Assembly (NCBI GenBank): GCA_029961075.1
Contig: JASBVL010000040.1
Coordinates: 1 to 43,471, forward strand
From: Sphaerobacter sp.
GTDB taxonomy: Bacteria > Chloroflexota > Chloroflexia > Thermomicrobiales > Thermomicrobiaceae
DNA: 43,471 bases
Direction: 5' to 3'
The position numbers were made by a program, and so were the translations under genes. The number at the start of each line of letters is the position of its first letter. Positions within the stretch are counted from its first letter, which is position 1. This document shows, piece by piece, positions 1-7,912 of the stretch. The notes beneath the pieces are model-generated. The model was not told the DNA's origin, searched no databases, and saw only the letters and a program-made list of their open reading frames with translations.

Positions 1-68
1 CCGTCGTGGCCAACCTGCTGGCCGACATCGCGTACGGGGTGCTCGACCCGCGCATCCGCTTCGACTGA
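1..68 (+). CDS. ABC peptide-type transporter permease, DppB-like (C-terminal end only)
   Basis: Only the last 21 codons are in the window, ending at TGA 66-68. The visible tail, ending LLADIAYGVLDPRIRFD, matches the last membrane helix and the LDPRIR ending typical of DppB/OppB inner-membrane permeases. The complete DppB at 15900-16820 ends in the very similar ALLDPRIRLG. A DppC-type permease follows on the same strand, as expected for a dipeptide/oligopeptide/nickel ABC importer. The substrate cannot be told from this fragment. Confidence 0.8.
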   Translation, partial: VVANLLADIAYGVLDPRIRFD

Positions 69-118
69 GGCGCCACCGCCGACCCACCCCGCGACCTGGG
101 AGCGCAGGGAGCTAAGTG

Positions 119-1075
119 ATGGCAGATGTCCGACCCGAGCGCGTCACCGAGACCTGTGCCCGCGTCCCGACCACGGCGCGGGGTGCCGAGCTGAGCCGCG
201 TGGCGCGGACGAAGGCGCGCAGCAACTTCCAGCAGGCGTGGACGCGCTTCCGCCGCAACCATCTGGCGGTCGGCTCCCTCGTCGTGGTCGTGCTCATCTT
301 CGCCTTCGGGTTCAGCGCGCCGCTCATCTCCCGGTACGTCACCCACGTCGGCTACGACGAGCAGGTCCTCCTCGACAAGTTCTTACGGCCGGGGGAGAAG
401 GGGCACCTCCTCGGCACCGACAACCTGGGCCGCGACGTGCTCACCCGCCTCGCCTACGGCGCCCGGGTGTCGATGACTGTCGCCCTCCTGGCCGTCGCCA
501 GCGCCCTGCTGCTCGGCGGCACGCTCGGCGCGCTGGCCGGCTACTACGGGCGCTGGATCGACTCGGTCACTATGCGCTTCGTCGACATCATGCTCTCGAT
601 CCCGGCCCTGTTCCTCTTGATCTTCATCGGCACCCTCTTCCCCGTGGGCCCCACCACGCTCGCCCTCGTGATCGCTGCCGTCAGTTGGATGGGGCTCGCC
701 CGGCTCATCCGCGGCGAGATTATGTCGGTCAAGCGCCGGGACTATGTCGAGGCGGCACGGGTCCTCGGCGCGTCCGACGGGCGCATCATCGTCCGGCACA
801 TCATCCCGAACGTGACGCCGATCGTGATCGTCTGGGCCACCCTGGCGTTGCCCAGCTTCATCCTCGTCGAGGCGGCGCTCAGCTTCCTCGGCCTGGGCGT
901 GCAGGTGCCGGTCCCGAGCCTGGGCAACATGCTCAGCGGGGCCATCACCTACCTGTCGCATTCCTGGACGCTGATCGTCATCCCGGGCTTGGTCATCTAC
1001 CTCACCGTCCTGGCGATCAACCTGGTCGGCAACGGCCTGCGCGATGCCCTCGACCCGCGCCTGGGTGAGCAGTAG
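119..1075 (+). CDS. ABC peptide-type transporter permease, DppC-like
   Basis: A 318-residue inner-membrane permease of the DppC/OppC family, which with a DppB partner forms the channel of a peptide-type ABC importer. The N-terminal cytoplasmic stretch leads into a first helix at about residues 55-75, then the family motif LLGTDNLGRDVLTRLAYGAR, further helices, and the EAA loop (EAARVLGASDGRIIVRHIIP) that contacts the ATPase. It ends in the usual GDGLRDALDPR-type tail (here NGLRDALDPRLGEQ). ATG 119 is chosen over GTG 116 because AGGGAG at 106-111 gives 7-base spacing. It follows the DppB end by 50 bases and is probably in its operon. No ATPase or binding protein follows, so these would lie to the left of the window. 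Confidence 0.92.
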   Translation: MADVRPERVTETCARVPTTARGAELSRVARTKARSNFQQAWTRFRRNHLAVGSLVVVVLIFAFGFSAPLISRYVTHVGYDEQVLLDKFLRPGEKGHLLGTDNLGRDVLTRLAYGARVSMTVALLAVASALLLGGTLGALAGYYGRWIDSVTMRFVDIMLSIPALFLLIFIGTLFPVGPTTLALVIAAVSWMGLARLIRGEIMSVKRRDYVEAARVLGASDGRIIVRHIIPNVTPIVIVWATLALPSFILVEAALSFLGLGVQVPVPSLGNMLSGAITYLSHSWTLIVIPGLVIYLTVLAINLVGNGLRDALDPRLGEQ

Positions 1076-1157
1076 AGTGCTCGCCGGGTTCCCTGGGTCG
1101 GGCACTCATCGCGTGATAGACATGCCCCGGGCATGGGGGCAGAAAGGACGTGTGCGC

Positions 1158-1542
1158 GTGTTTCGTGATCCGCAGGTCAACTTCTACGTGCGCCATGTCG
1201 AACGGTCGGTGCGCTTCTACACCGACCTGTTCGGCTTCGAGGAGACCTTCCGCACACCCGCGTCGGGTCCCTCGGACCACGTCGAGCTGCGGCTCGGCGG
1301 CCTCATCCTGGGCCTGGCCTCCATCGAGTCCGCGCGGGATGTCCACGGACTTCCCGCGGGCGGAGGTCTGCCTGTGGACCGACGACGTTGACCGCGCCTA
1401 CGCCGAGCTCGTCGCGAAGGGCGCGCAGCCGCTCAGCAGCCCGCACGACTTCCTCGGCCGGCTGCGCGCGGCGTGGGTGGCCGACCCCGACGGCAACCCG
1501 GTCGAGATCGTCGCCGAGCACGTGCCAGAGCCGTCGTCGTAG
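1158..1542 (+). pseudogene. VOC (glyoxalase/bleomycin-resistance fold) protein, frameshifted
   Basis: Two overlapping frames together make one VOC-fold protein of about 127 residues. The first frame, from GTG 1158 (AAAGGA 9 bases upstream), gives VFRDPQVNFYVRHVERSVRF and on to GLILGLASIESARDVHG, then ends at 1391. The second frame continues with DFPRAEVCLWTDDVDRAYAE and AAWVADPDGNPVEIVAEHV to the stop at 1540-1542. The switch lies near 1340-1352; removing one base there, or adding two, restores a continuous protein. The second half has the DPDGNPVEI motif that carries the C-terminal metal-ligand glutamate of the fold. The substrate is unknown. This is either a real frameshift mutation or a sequencing error. 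GTG 1152 is an alternative start. Confidence 0.75.
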
Positions 1543-1601
1543 CTCTCCGTGCTCCGTTCAGTGTGGTGTGGCTGGTAGGGCGCCCGCTGCCCCGACGGTT
1601 C

Positions 1602-1628
1602 CGCGCCGGAGTTGAAACCTCCGGCGCG
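1602..1628 (+). terminator. Strong GC hairpin between the VOC gene and etfB
   Basis: A perfect 10-base stem (CGCGCCGGAG at 1602-1611 with CTCCGGCGCG at 1619-1628) closes a 7-base loop, TTGAAAC. It lies 60 bases after the VOC stop codon and could end or slow transcription from the left. The T tract of a classical intrinsic terminator is missing, so the terminator call is tentative. The loop also holds a candidate -35 box. Confidence 0.45.
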
Positions 1629-1640
1629 CTCTCATACTAT
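1612..1640 (+). promoter_or_regulatory. Candidate sigma-70-type promoter for etfBA
   Basis: TTGAAA at 1612-1617, 17 bases of spacing, then TACTAT at 1635-1640. The boxes match 5 of 6 and 4 of 6 consensus bases. Transcription would start near 1647, about 100 bases before the etfB start. The -35 box sits in the loop of the hairpin at 1602-1628. Confidence 0.4.
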
Positions 1641-1746
1641 GGCCTCCACGAACGATGCCTTCTCCGGACGCGGCACAACGGTGACCTCCAAGCCCACAGC
1701 ACGTGGTGCGGGGGCACGGGTAGTATGGAAGGACCCGTCTGCACCC

Positions 1747-2532
1747 ATGAAGATCTGTGTCACGGTCAAGCAGGTGCCGGATCCGAACCTGCCGCTGCAG
1801 GTCGATCCAGACACGCATCGGCTGGTGCGCAACCCCGAGCAGTCGATCCTCGACCCGGCGGATGAGTACGGGATCGAGACGGCGCTTCGGCTGGTCGAGC
1901 AGCACGGCGGGGAGGTCGTGGTCGTCAGCATGGGGCCGCTCGCCGCGGCCGACGCGCTCCGGCGGGGCATGGCGATGGGCGCCGACCGGGCCATCCTCAT
2001 CACCGACGATGCCCTGGCCGGCTCCGATGCCCCGACGACGGCACGCGCCCTGGCGGCGGCGATCCGGCCCGAGCAGCCCGACCTGGTGATCTGCGCCGTC
2101 GAGGCGACCGACGCCTACACCGGCATGGTCCCCGGCATGCTCGCCGAGCTCCTCGACCTTCCGCAGCTCACCTTCGCCCGACAGGTCAGCGTCGAGGGGC
2201 AGACGATCACGGTGCACCGGGACGTCGAGGGCGGCACCCAGGTGCTCCAGACGTCGCTTCCGGCCCTGCTCACCGTCACCGCCAGCATCGGCGAGCCGCG
2301 CTACCCCTCCTTCAAGGGGGTCATGGCGGCCAAGCGCAAGCCGGTGGATGAGCGCGATGTCGCCGCCCTGGGGCTCGCCCCGAGCGAGGTCGGGCCGGCC
2401 GGCGCGAAGGAGCGCGTGCGCGCGGTCGAGCTGGTCCGCGAAGAGAAGCAGGGGAAGATCGTGAGCGACGACGGCTCGGGGAGCAGCGTCGACGAGATCG
2501 TGGCCTTCCTCGAGCGCATCCAGGTGGTGTAG
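1747..2532 (+). CDS. etfB: Electron transfer flavoprotein subunit beta
   Basis: A 261-residue FixA/EtfB-family protein, the AMP-binding half of the ETF heterodimer that accepts electrons from acyl-CoA and related flavin dehydrogenases. It opens with the standard N-terminus MKICVTVKQVPDPNLPLQVD, followed by LDPADEYGIETALRL and the GADRAILITDDALAGSDA region, and has the usual family length. The frame is open further upstream, but ATG 1747 matches the family start exactly. The alpha subunit begins 10 bases after the stop. A membrane Fe-S oxidoreductase lies downstream, so electrons probably pass from ETF to the quinone pool. The dehydrogenase donor is not in the window. Confidence 0.95.
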   Translation: MKICVTVKQVPDPNLPLQVDPDTHRLVRNPEQSILDPADEYGIETALRLVEQHGGEVVVVSMGPLAAADALRRGMAMGADRAILITDDALAGSDAPTTARALAAAIRPEQPDLVICAVEATDAYTGMVPGMLAELLDLPQLTFARQVSVEGQTITVHRDVEGGTQVLQTSLPALLTVTASIGEPRYPSFKGVMAAKRKPVDERDVAALGLAPSEVGPAGAKERVRAVELVREEKQGKIVSDDGSGSSVDEIVAFLERIQVV

Positions 2533-2542
2533 GAGGGGCAGG

Positions 2543-3502
2543 ATGGCCACACGACGCGTCTGGGTCTGGACCGAACTGGCGGAGGGCGCTCCGCACCGCC
2601 TGTCGCTCGAGCTCTTGACCGCGGCTCGCGGCCTGGGCGAGGCCGCGGCGGTGCTGCTGGCGCCGGCCGGGGCGGATGCGCTCGCGACGCTCGGTGCCCA
2701 CGGCGCGGCCGTGGTCTACCACGGCGATGACCCGGTCTACGCGCAGTACGCGGTTGAGCCGCAGGTCGCCGCGCTGGCGGCCCTGATGCAGGCGGAGTCC
2801 CCCGACCTCGTGCTCTTCCCGAGCACCTTCACGGCGCGCGACGTCATCGCCCGGCTGGCCGCGCGCCTGGGCCTCGGCGTCATCGCGAACGCCACCAGCG
2901 TCGCCTATGACGGCGACCAGGTCGTGGCGACGGTCCCCTACGCGGGCGACCGGGTCGCCACCATGACGTTCGCGGCGCCCGCCCCGCACCTGGTGCAGGT
3001 CCGGCCGAAGTCCTACCCGGTCGAGCCGGTGGGCGGGCAGGCGGAGGTCCGCCCGGTCCCGGCCGGCGTCGATCCGGCGACCTGCCGGGTGAAGATCGTC
3101 GAGACGATCCAGCAGGAGGCCGAGGGACCGAACCTGGAGGAGGCCAACGTCATCGTGGCCGGTGGCCGCGGGCTCGGCAAGGCGGAGAACTTCCGGCTGC
3201 TGGAGGAGCTGGCCAAGCGGCTCGGCGGCGCGGTCGGCGCCAGCCGCGCCGTGGTCGATGCCGGGTGGGTGCCCTACAGCTACCAGATCGGCCAGACCGG
3301 GAAGACGGTCAAGCCGACGCTCTACATCGCCTGCGGCATCTCCGGCGCGATCCAGCACCTGGCCGGGATGAAGGGCAGCCGGTACATCATCGCGATCAAC
3401 CAGGACCCGGACGCGCCCATCTTCGAGAACGCCGACCTGGGTGTCGTCGGCGACGTGCTCACGATCGTGCCGAAGCTGACCGAGCGGCTCGCGGCGCGCT
3501 AG
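2543..3502 (+). CDS. etfA: Electron transfer flavoprotein subunit alpha
   Basis: A 319-residue FixB/EtfA-family protein that binds FAD. The N-terminal two-thirds form the alpha/beta domain ([20 protein letters not shown] at the start). The C-terminal FAD domain from about residue 195 carries [20 protein letters not shown], then [20 protein letters not shown] followed by AIQHLAGM, and [10 protein letters not shown]. These are the classic FAD-binding motifs. It starts 10 bases after etfB with AGGAGGGGCAGG just upstream and is surely co-transcribed with it. The stop codon TAG at 3500-3502 is followed 4 bases later by a phased heptamer repeat array. Confidence 0.96.
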   Translation: MATRRVWVWTELAEGAPHRLSLELLTAARGLGEAAAVLLAPAGADALATLGAHGAAVVYHGDDPVYAQYAVEPQVAALAALMQAESPDLVLFPSTFTARDVIARLAARLGLGVIANATSVAYDGDQVVATVPYAGDRVATMTFAAPAPHLVQVRPKSYPVEPVGGQAEVRPVPAGVDPATCRVKIVETIQQEAEGPNLEEANVIVAGGRGLGKAENFRLLEELAKRLGGAVGASRAVVDAGWVPYSYQIGQTGKTVKPTLYIACGISGAIQHLAGMKGSRYIIAINQDPDAPIFENADLGVVGDVLTIVPKLTERLAAR

Positions 3503-3506
3503 GGGC

Positions 3507-3647
3507 GTCACACGTCATGCGTGATGCGTATTGCGTATTGCGTAGTCCGTAGTTCGCGTCGCTCGGGCCTGAGCGGATGGCCGGGACTGACGTATGACGG
3601 TTGACGGATGACGCAATACGTAATACGCAGCACGCAACACGGAACAC
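3507..3647. repeat. Heptamer array A (inverted pair of GTNNTSC arrays, no hairpin core)
   Basis: Seven consecutive 7-base units run from 3507 to 3555: GTCACAC, GTCATGC, GTGATGC, GTATTGC twice, GTAGTCC, GTAGTTC. After a 36-base spacer, eight units in the opposite orientation run from 3592 to 3647; read on the minus strand these include GTGTTCC, GTGTTGC, GTGCTGC, GTATTGC and GTCATCC. The left arm begins 4 bases after the etfA stop codon and the right arm ends 10 bases before the next start codon. Unlike the other three loci it lacks the CTCTCCC/GGGAGAG core. Confidence 0.85.
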
Positions 3648-3657
3648 GGACGGAGCC

Positions 3658-4110
3658 ATGCTAACAGGACGCTACGGGATTACCTCGGCCGCTGCGGTCG
3701 TCGTCGGCATCGCGCTGATCCTGCTGAGCGAGCTCGGGGGGGTCCACGCGGCGCGCGTCTTCGGCACGGCGCTCATCAGTGCCGGCGGGATCGCGCTCGG
3801 CGTCCTGGTGGGGCTGGATCAGCCGCGGCGGAGCACCGGGCTGGCGCGGCTGCGGGCGTGGCGCGTGAGCCTGGGGATCCTCGCCGCGGCGATCACCGTG
3901 GTGCCGGTCGTGGTCGCGCTCGCCGCCGCGCTGGTGGCACTCCCCGGTGCCGCTGACGACGGGCGCGGCGGCACCGCGGTACTCGGCACGCTGATCGCGC
4001 TGCTCATGCTCGTCGCCGCCGTGGGCTGCTTCGTCCTGGCGGTGCGGGCGATCCGGCGCGCCGCTCGCCCGGTCACGCCCGGCGATCCGGCATCGGCGGG
4101 GGAGGAGTGA
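3658..4110 (+). CDS. Small membrane protein of unknown function
   Basis: A 150-residue protein with four likely membrane helices, at about residues 8-26, 33-55, 70-95 and 105-132, and a short charged C-terminal tail. I recognise no family motif. It lies between etfA and the Fe-S oxidoreductase gene, and its stop codon (TGA 4108-4110) sits 2 bases before the next gene's chosen GTG start. Co-transcription and a link to the membrane end of the ETF pathway are therefore likely but unproven. A weak ribosome site (GGACGGAG) sits very close to ATG 3658, at the edge of the heptamer array. Confidence 0.7.
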   Translation: MLTGRYGITSAAAVVVGIALILLSELGGVHAARVFGTALISAGGIALGVLVGLDQPRRSTGLARLRAWRVSLGILAAAITVVPVVVALAAALVALPGAADDGRGGTAVLGTLIALLMLVAAVGCFVLAVRAIRRAARPVTPGDPASAGEE

Positions 4111-4112
4111 GC

Positions 4113-6248
4113 GTGACGCCGACCCGCGAGATCCTCTGGAACATCAACGCGCTGGGGCCGATCCTGCTCTACAGCCTGATGGCGATTCCCTTCGTCTTCC
4201 TCGCCTTCGGTCTCGCGCGGCGGGTGCGCATGTGGCGCCAGGGGCAGCCCGAGGACCGCTTCGACCGGCTGGGCAGCCGGATCTGGCACGCCGTCGTCAT
4301 GAGCATCCTGCACGGGCGGATCGTGCGCCGCCGGAACCTCGCCGGTGGCCTGATGCATCTGGCGATCTTCGTCGGCTTCGTCACCCTCTTCATCGGCACG
4401 GTCATCGTCATGATCGAGGCCGACATCACCGTGCCGCTCTTCGGCGTCAGCTTCTACCGCGGCGACTTCTTCCTCGGCTACAAGCTCGCGATGAACCTGG
4501 CCGGTGTGCTCCTCATCCTCGGCGCGCTGGCCGCGCTCTACCGGCGCACGGTGCGGCGCCCCGCGACGCTCGACACGGCCGGCGACGACATCGTCATCCT
4601 GGCCTTCCTGATCGTCCTCAGCGTGCAGGGCTTTGCCCTCCAGGCGCTGCGGATGGCGGTCACCGAGGACCCATGGGGGCGCTGGTCGTTCGTCTCCTAC
4701 CCGATGGCGGTCGCGCTCAGCGGGCTCCCCGAGGGCTGGCTGCGCGGCATCCACCTGGCCAACTGGTACGTCCACTTCCTGACCAACTTCGTCTTCCTCT
4801 CCTACGTGGCCTACAGCAAGATGATCCACCCCTTCACCAGCTTCGCCAACGTCGTCTTCCGCCGCCACCAGCCGCGCGGCGCGCTCGAGCCGATCGAGAA
4901 CCTGGAGGAGGCCAAGGTCCTCGGCGTCGGCAAGCTGGAGGACTTCACCTGGGCGCAGCTCCTCAACGTGGACGCCTGCATGCACTGCGGCCGCTGCCTG
5001 GAGTACTGCCCCACCTTCACCACCGGCAAGCCGCTCCGCCCGCGCGACCTCGTCCTCGAGCTGGCGGGCTACATGGCCGACCGCGGCGGCATCTTCTCCG
5101 GCGAGCTGGGCCAGGGCGAGAACAGCGCGCGCTACCGCTGGGGCGCCGGGCCGGACCGGGAGCTGATCCCGGAGGTGGTGACCCCGGCCGAGCTGTGGGA
5201 CTGCACCACCTGCGGCGCCTGCATGGAGCAGTGCCCGGTCTACATCGAGCACGTCCCGTTGATCGTCGGGATGCGGCGCAACCTCGTGCTGGAGCGCGGC
5301 GAGTTCCCGGAGGAAGTGACCGCCGTCTTCACCAACCTGGAGCGCCTGGGCAGCCCCTACCAGTTCCCGCCGAACCAGCGGGCCGCCTGGACCAAGAAGC
5401 TCGATCAGCCGGTGCCGGAGATGGCGGAGGTCGCCGCCCGGGGCGAGGAGGTCGAGGTGCTCTTCTGGGTCGGCTGCCTCGGCTCCTTCGACGCGCGCAA
5501 CCAGCGGACGACCGTCGCGCTGGCGCGTATCCTCCAGGCGGCCGGCATCAGGTTCGCGATCCTCGGCAAGGAGGAGTGCTGCACCGGCGACCCGGCACGC
5601 CGGATCGGCAACGAGTACCTGGCGCAGATGATGGCCCAACAGGCGGTCGAGACGCTGAATACCTACAACGTCAAGAAGGTGGTGACCGCCTGCCCCCACT
5701 GCTTCAACGCCATCAAGAACGAGTTCCCCCAGATCGGGGGGAACTACGAGGTCATCCACCACAGTCAGTTGATCCACCAGCTCCTGGCCGAGGGGCGCAT
5801 CCAGCTCGACCCCGACTCGGCGCTGGCCCGGGGCAAGGTCACCTACCACGACCCCTGCTACCTGGGCCGCTACAACGGCGAGTACGACGCGCCGCGCGCG
5901 GCGCTCGCTGCCCTGCCGGGCCTGGAGCTGCGGGAGATGCGGCGCAACCGCCACGCGTCGTTCTGCTGTGGCGGGGGCGGCGGGCGGCTCTTCATGGAGG
6001 AGACGCGCGGCACGCGCATCAACCAGGCGCGCGTCCGCGAGGCGATGGACACCGGCGCCGAGCTCCTGGCCGCCGCCTGCCCCTTCTGCATGACGATGTT
6101 CGAGGACGGGATCCACGGCGTCGGGGCCGAGGAATCATTCACCGTGCTGGACCTGGCGGAGATCGTGGCCGGGTCGATGATCGCGCCGACGAGCCCGGCG
6201 GGCGGCGATGCCCGCCCCGAGGCAGCGACCCCCGACCGTCAGGAGTAG
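4113..6248 (+). CDS. Membrane-bound Fe-S oxidoreductase, ETF:menaquinone oxidoreductase-like (HdrD/NarI-type fusion)
   Basis: A 711-residue fusion. The first 230 or so residues hold five or six membrane helices resembling the cytochrome-b-like gamma subunit of nitrate reductase. Two 4Fe-4S motifs follow, CMHCGRCLEYCP (near residue 290) and CTTCGACMEQCP (near 365). Then come two cysteine-rich CCG domains of the heterodisulfide-reductase D kind: ECCTGDPARR with CPHCFNAIKNEFP, and HDPCYLGRYN with FCCGGGGGRLF. Proteins of this build next to etfBA are known or proposed ETF:(mena)quinone oxidoreductases, and I infer that role here. GTG 4113 is preferred because GGAGG at 4100-4104 lies 8 bases upstream; GTG 4107 would leave almost no spacing. 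Confidence 0.88.
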   Translation: MTPTREILWNINALGPILLYSLMAIPFVFLAFGLARRVRMWRQGQPEDRFDRLGSRIWHAVVMSILHGRIVRRRNLAGGLMHLAIFVGFVTLFIGTVIVMIEADITVPLFGVSFYRGDFFLGYKLAMNLAGVLLILGALAALYRRTVRRPATLDTAGDDIVILAFLIVLSVQGFALQALRMAVTEDPWGRWSFVSYPMAVALSGLPEGWLRGIHLANWYVHFLTNFVFLSYVAYSKMIHPFTSFANVVFRRHQPRGALEPIENLEEAKVLGVGKLEDFTWAQLLNVDACMHCGRCLEYCPTFTTGKPLRPRDLVLELAGYMADRGGIFSGELGQGENSARYRWGAGPDRELIPEVVTPAELWDCTTCGACMEQCPVYIEHVPLIVGMRRNLVLERGEFPEEVTAVFTNLERLGSPYQFPPNQRAAWTKKLDQPVPEMAEVAARGEEVEVLFWVGCLGSFDARNQRTTVALARILQAAGIRFAILGKEECCTGDPARRIGNEYLAQMMAQQAVETLNTYNVKKVVTACPHCFNAIKNEFPQIGGNYEVIHHSQLIHQLLAEGRIQLDPDSALARGKVTYHDPCYLGRYNGEYDAPRAALAALPGLELREMRRNRHASFCCGGGGGRLFMEETRGTRINQARVREAMDTGAELLAAACPFCMTMFEDGIHGVGAEESFTVLDLAEIVAGSMIAPTSPAGGDARPEAATPDRQE

Positions 6249-6279
6249 CTGCGCCGGGGTCGCGGCGTGAAGGGGAGGG

Positions 6280-7527
6280 ATGAGCGAAGAGATGGGAGAC
6301 GAGGTGCTTCGCGTTCGTGCGGACCGGCTGCATGAGAGCCTGCGGCGCCTGGCCGAGATCGGCGCCACGCCCGGCGGCGGGGTGACCCGGCTGGCGCTGA
6401 GCGACGAGGACCGCGCCGGGCGGGAGCTGCTCCGGCAGTGGATGACCGAGGCGGGGCTGACCGTGCGCGTCGACGACTTCGGCAACATGGTCGGCCGGCG
6501 CCCGGGGCGGGAGGATCTGCCGCCGGTGCAGCTCGGCTCGCACTGCGACAGCGTCCGCAACGGGGGGCGCTACGACGGCGCGCTGGGCGTGCTCGGGGCC
6601 CTCGAGGTGGTGCGCACGCTCAACGACCACGGCATCACCACCCGTCACCCGATCGAGGTGATCAACTGGACCAATGAGGAGGGCGTGCGCTTCGAGCCGG
6701 CCCTGCTGGCCTCCGGCGGCGTCACCGGCCGCTTCTCGCGAGAGTACGTGTACGGCCGTACCGACGCCGAGGGGCGCCGCTTCGAAGACGAGCTGCGCCG
6801 CATCGGCTACCTCGGCGATGAGGCGAATCGTCCCGCGCGCGCTGCTGCCTACCTGGAGCTCCACATCGAGCAGGGGCCGGTGCTGGAGGACGCCGGGGTC
6901 CCCGTCGGCGTCGTGGAGGGGATCGTCGGCATCACCTGGATGGAGGTCACGGTCATCGGCCAGTCGGACCATGCCGGCCCCTCCCCGATGCGCCTGCGCC
7001 GCGACCCCCTCGTGGCCGCGGCCCGCATCATCGACGCGGTCGACCGGCTGGTGCGCGCGCAGGACGACGTCGCGGTCGGCACCGTCGGTCGGATGAAGGT
7101 CGAGCCGAACACGATCAACACCATCCCCGGGCGGGTGATCTTCAGCGTCGATCTGCGCCACCCCGACCCGGCGACGCTCGACGCCATGGTTGAGCGCTTC
7201 CGCCAGGAGGTGGACGCGATCACTGCCGCCGGCGGGGTATCCGCGACCGTCGATCGCTTCTGGACCAGCGAGGCCACGCCCTTCGCGCCGCAGGTGGTCC
7301 AGGCGGTCCAGGCGGCGGTGGACGCGCTCGGGCTGCCGCACCGCCGGCTGTGGTCGGGCGCGGGGCACGACGCCAAGTACGTCGCCGACGTCAGCCCGGC
7401 TGGGATGATCTTCGTCCGCAGCCAGGGCGGCTTGAGCCACTGCGAGCAGGAGTACTCGACGTCGGAGGATATCGAGGCCGGTGCCAACGTGCTCCTCAAC
7501 GCGGCGCTGCGGCTGGCCGAGGGCTAA
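6280..7527 (+). CDS. M20-family amidohydrolase (N-carbamoyl-L-amino acid hydrolase / allantoate amidohydrolase type)
   Basis: A 415-residue zinc-dependent hydrolase of the hydantoinase/carbamoylase (HyuC, AmaB) branch of peptidase family M20. These enzymes cleave N-carbamoyl amino acids, allantoate or ureidoglycine. Metal-site motifs appear in order: GSHCDSVRNGGRYDGALGVL (near residue 86), INWTNEEGVRF (near 128), LELHIEQGPVL (near 190) and GGLSHCEQEYS near the C-terminus. GQSDHAGPSPMRLRRDP belongs to the lid/dimer domain. ATG 6280 has GGGAGGG just upstream. It lies 31 bases after the Fe-S gene on the same strand. Together with two HyuAB pairs and an acetamidase in the window it supports a role in ureide, hydantoin or amide breakdown; the exact substrate is not visible. 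Confidence 0.9.
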   Translation: MSEEMGDEVLRVRADRLHESLRRLAEIGATPGGGVTRLALSDEDRAGRELLRQWMTEAGLTVRVDDFGNMVGRRPGREDLPPVQLGSHCDSVRNGGRYDGALGVLGALEVVRTLNDHGITTRHPIEVINWTNEEGVRFEPALLASGGVTGRFSREYVYGRTDAEGRRFEDELRRIGYLGDEANRPARAAAYLELHIEQGPVLEDAGVPVGVVEGIVGITWMEVTVIGQSDHAGPSPMRLRRDPLVAAARIIDAVDRLVRAQDDVAVGTVGRMKVEPNTINTIPGRVIFSVDLRHPDPATLDAMVERFRQEVDAITAAGGVSATVDRFWTSEATPFAPQVVQAVQAAVDALGLPHRRLWSGAGHDAKYVADVSPAGMIFVRSQGGLSHCEQEYSTSEDIEAGANVLLNAALRLAEG

Positions 7528-7912
7528 CGCCGCCGCCCGGGTCCGCGCACCGTGTGTCGCGGCGTGGAGCGCCGGCGTCCTCGCCGGCTCCCGTCCGGCA
7601 CGTGCCCGGTCGGGCCCCGTTCCCTCCCGCGCATGGGTGGGTTGTGCCGGCATGTCCGGGCGGGCACCAGGCCCGCCCCTACCGGAGGAACGCGCCGGGA
7701 ACATCTGGTAGGGGCGGGCCTGGTGCCGAACGGAGCCGCCCGTGGTGGGAGTGACAGCGAGCCGCAGACCACGCATCGTCGGGCGGGGCTTGTCCCGCCC
7801 GTCAATGGATCGACAGGGACTGGCCGGGAGGCCGACGCTCCCGGATAGTACAGCGTGCCAGCGGCGGGTGTGGCGATCCGCCATCGCGCCCTGACCGGTG
7901 AATGGAGATGCA
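7528..7912. other. Gene-free stretch with GC-rich dispersed repeats
   Basis: I see no coding region here. The stretch contains a 21-base perfect inverted repeat (7663-7683 with 7707-7727) whose right arm continues into a GAACGGAGCCGCCCG tail. A second, weaker partial copy (GGGCGGGGCTTGTCCCGCCC) lies near 7781-7800. The start of the following methyltransferase gene is not preceded by a clear promoter. Confidence 0.7.
7663..7745. repeat. Inverted pair of the GGTAGGGGCGGGCC repeat family
   Basis: The left arm 7663-7683 is the exact reverse complement of the right arm 7707-7727, 21 of 21 bases. The right arm is followed by GAACGGAGCCGCCCG. The left-arm sequence recurs exactly at 24796-24816, and the right-arm sequence recurs with one mismatch at 25043-25063. 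Confidence 0.85.

Noticed and set aside
3819..6116. Long minus-strand open frame opposite the Fe-S oxidoreductase gene
   Set aside because: It is an antisense shadow; the plus strand has cysteine motifs, membrane helices and a ribosome site.
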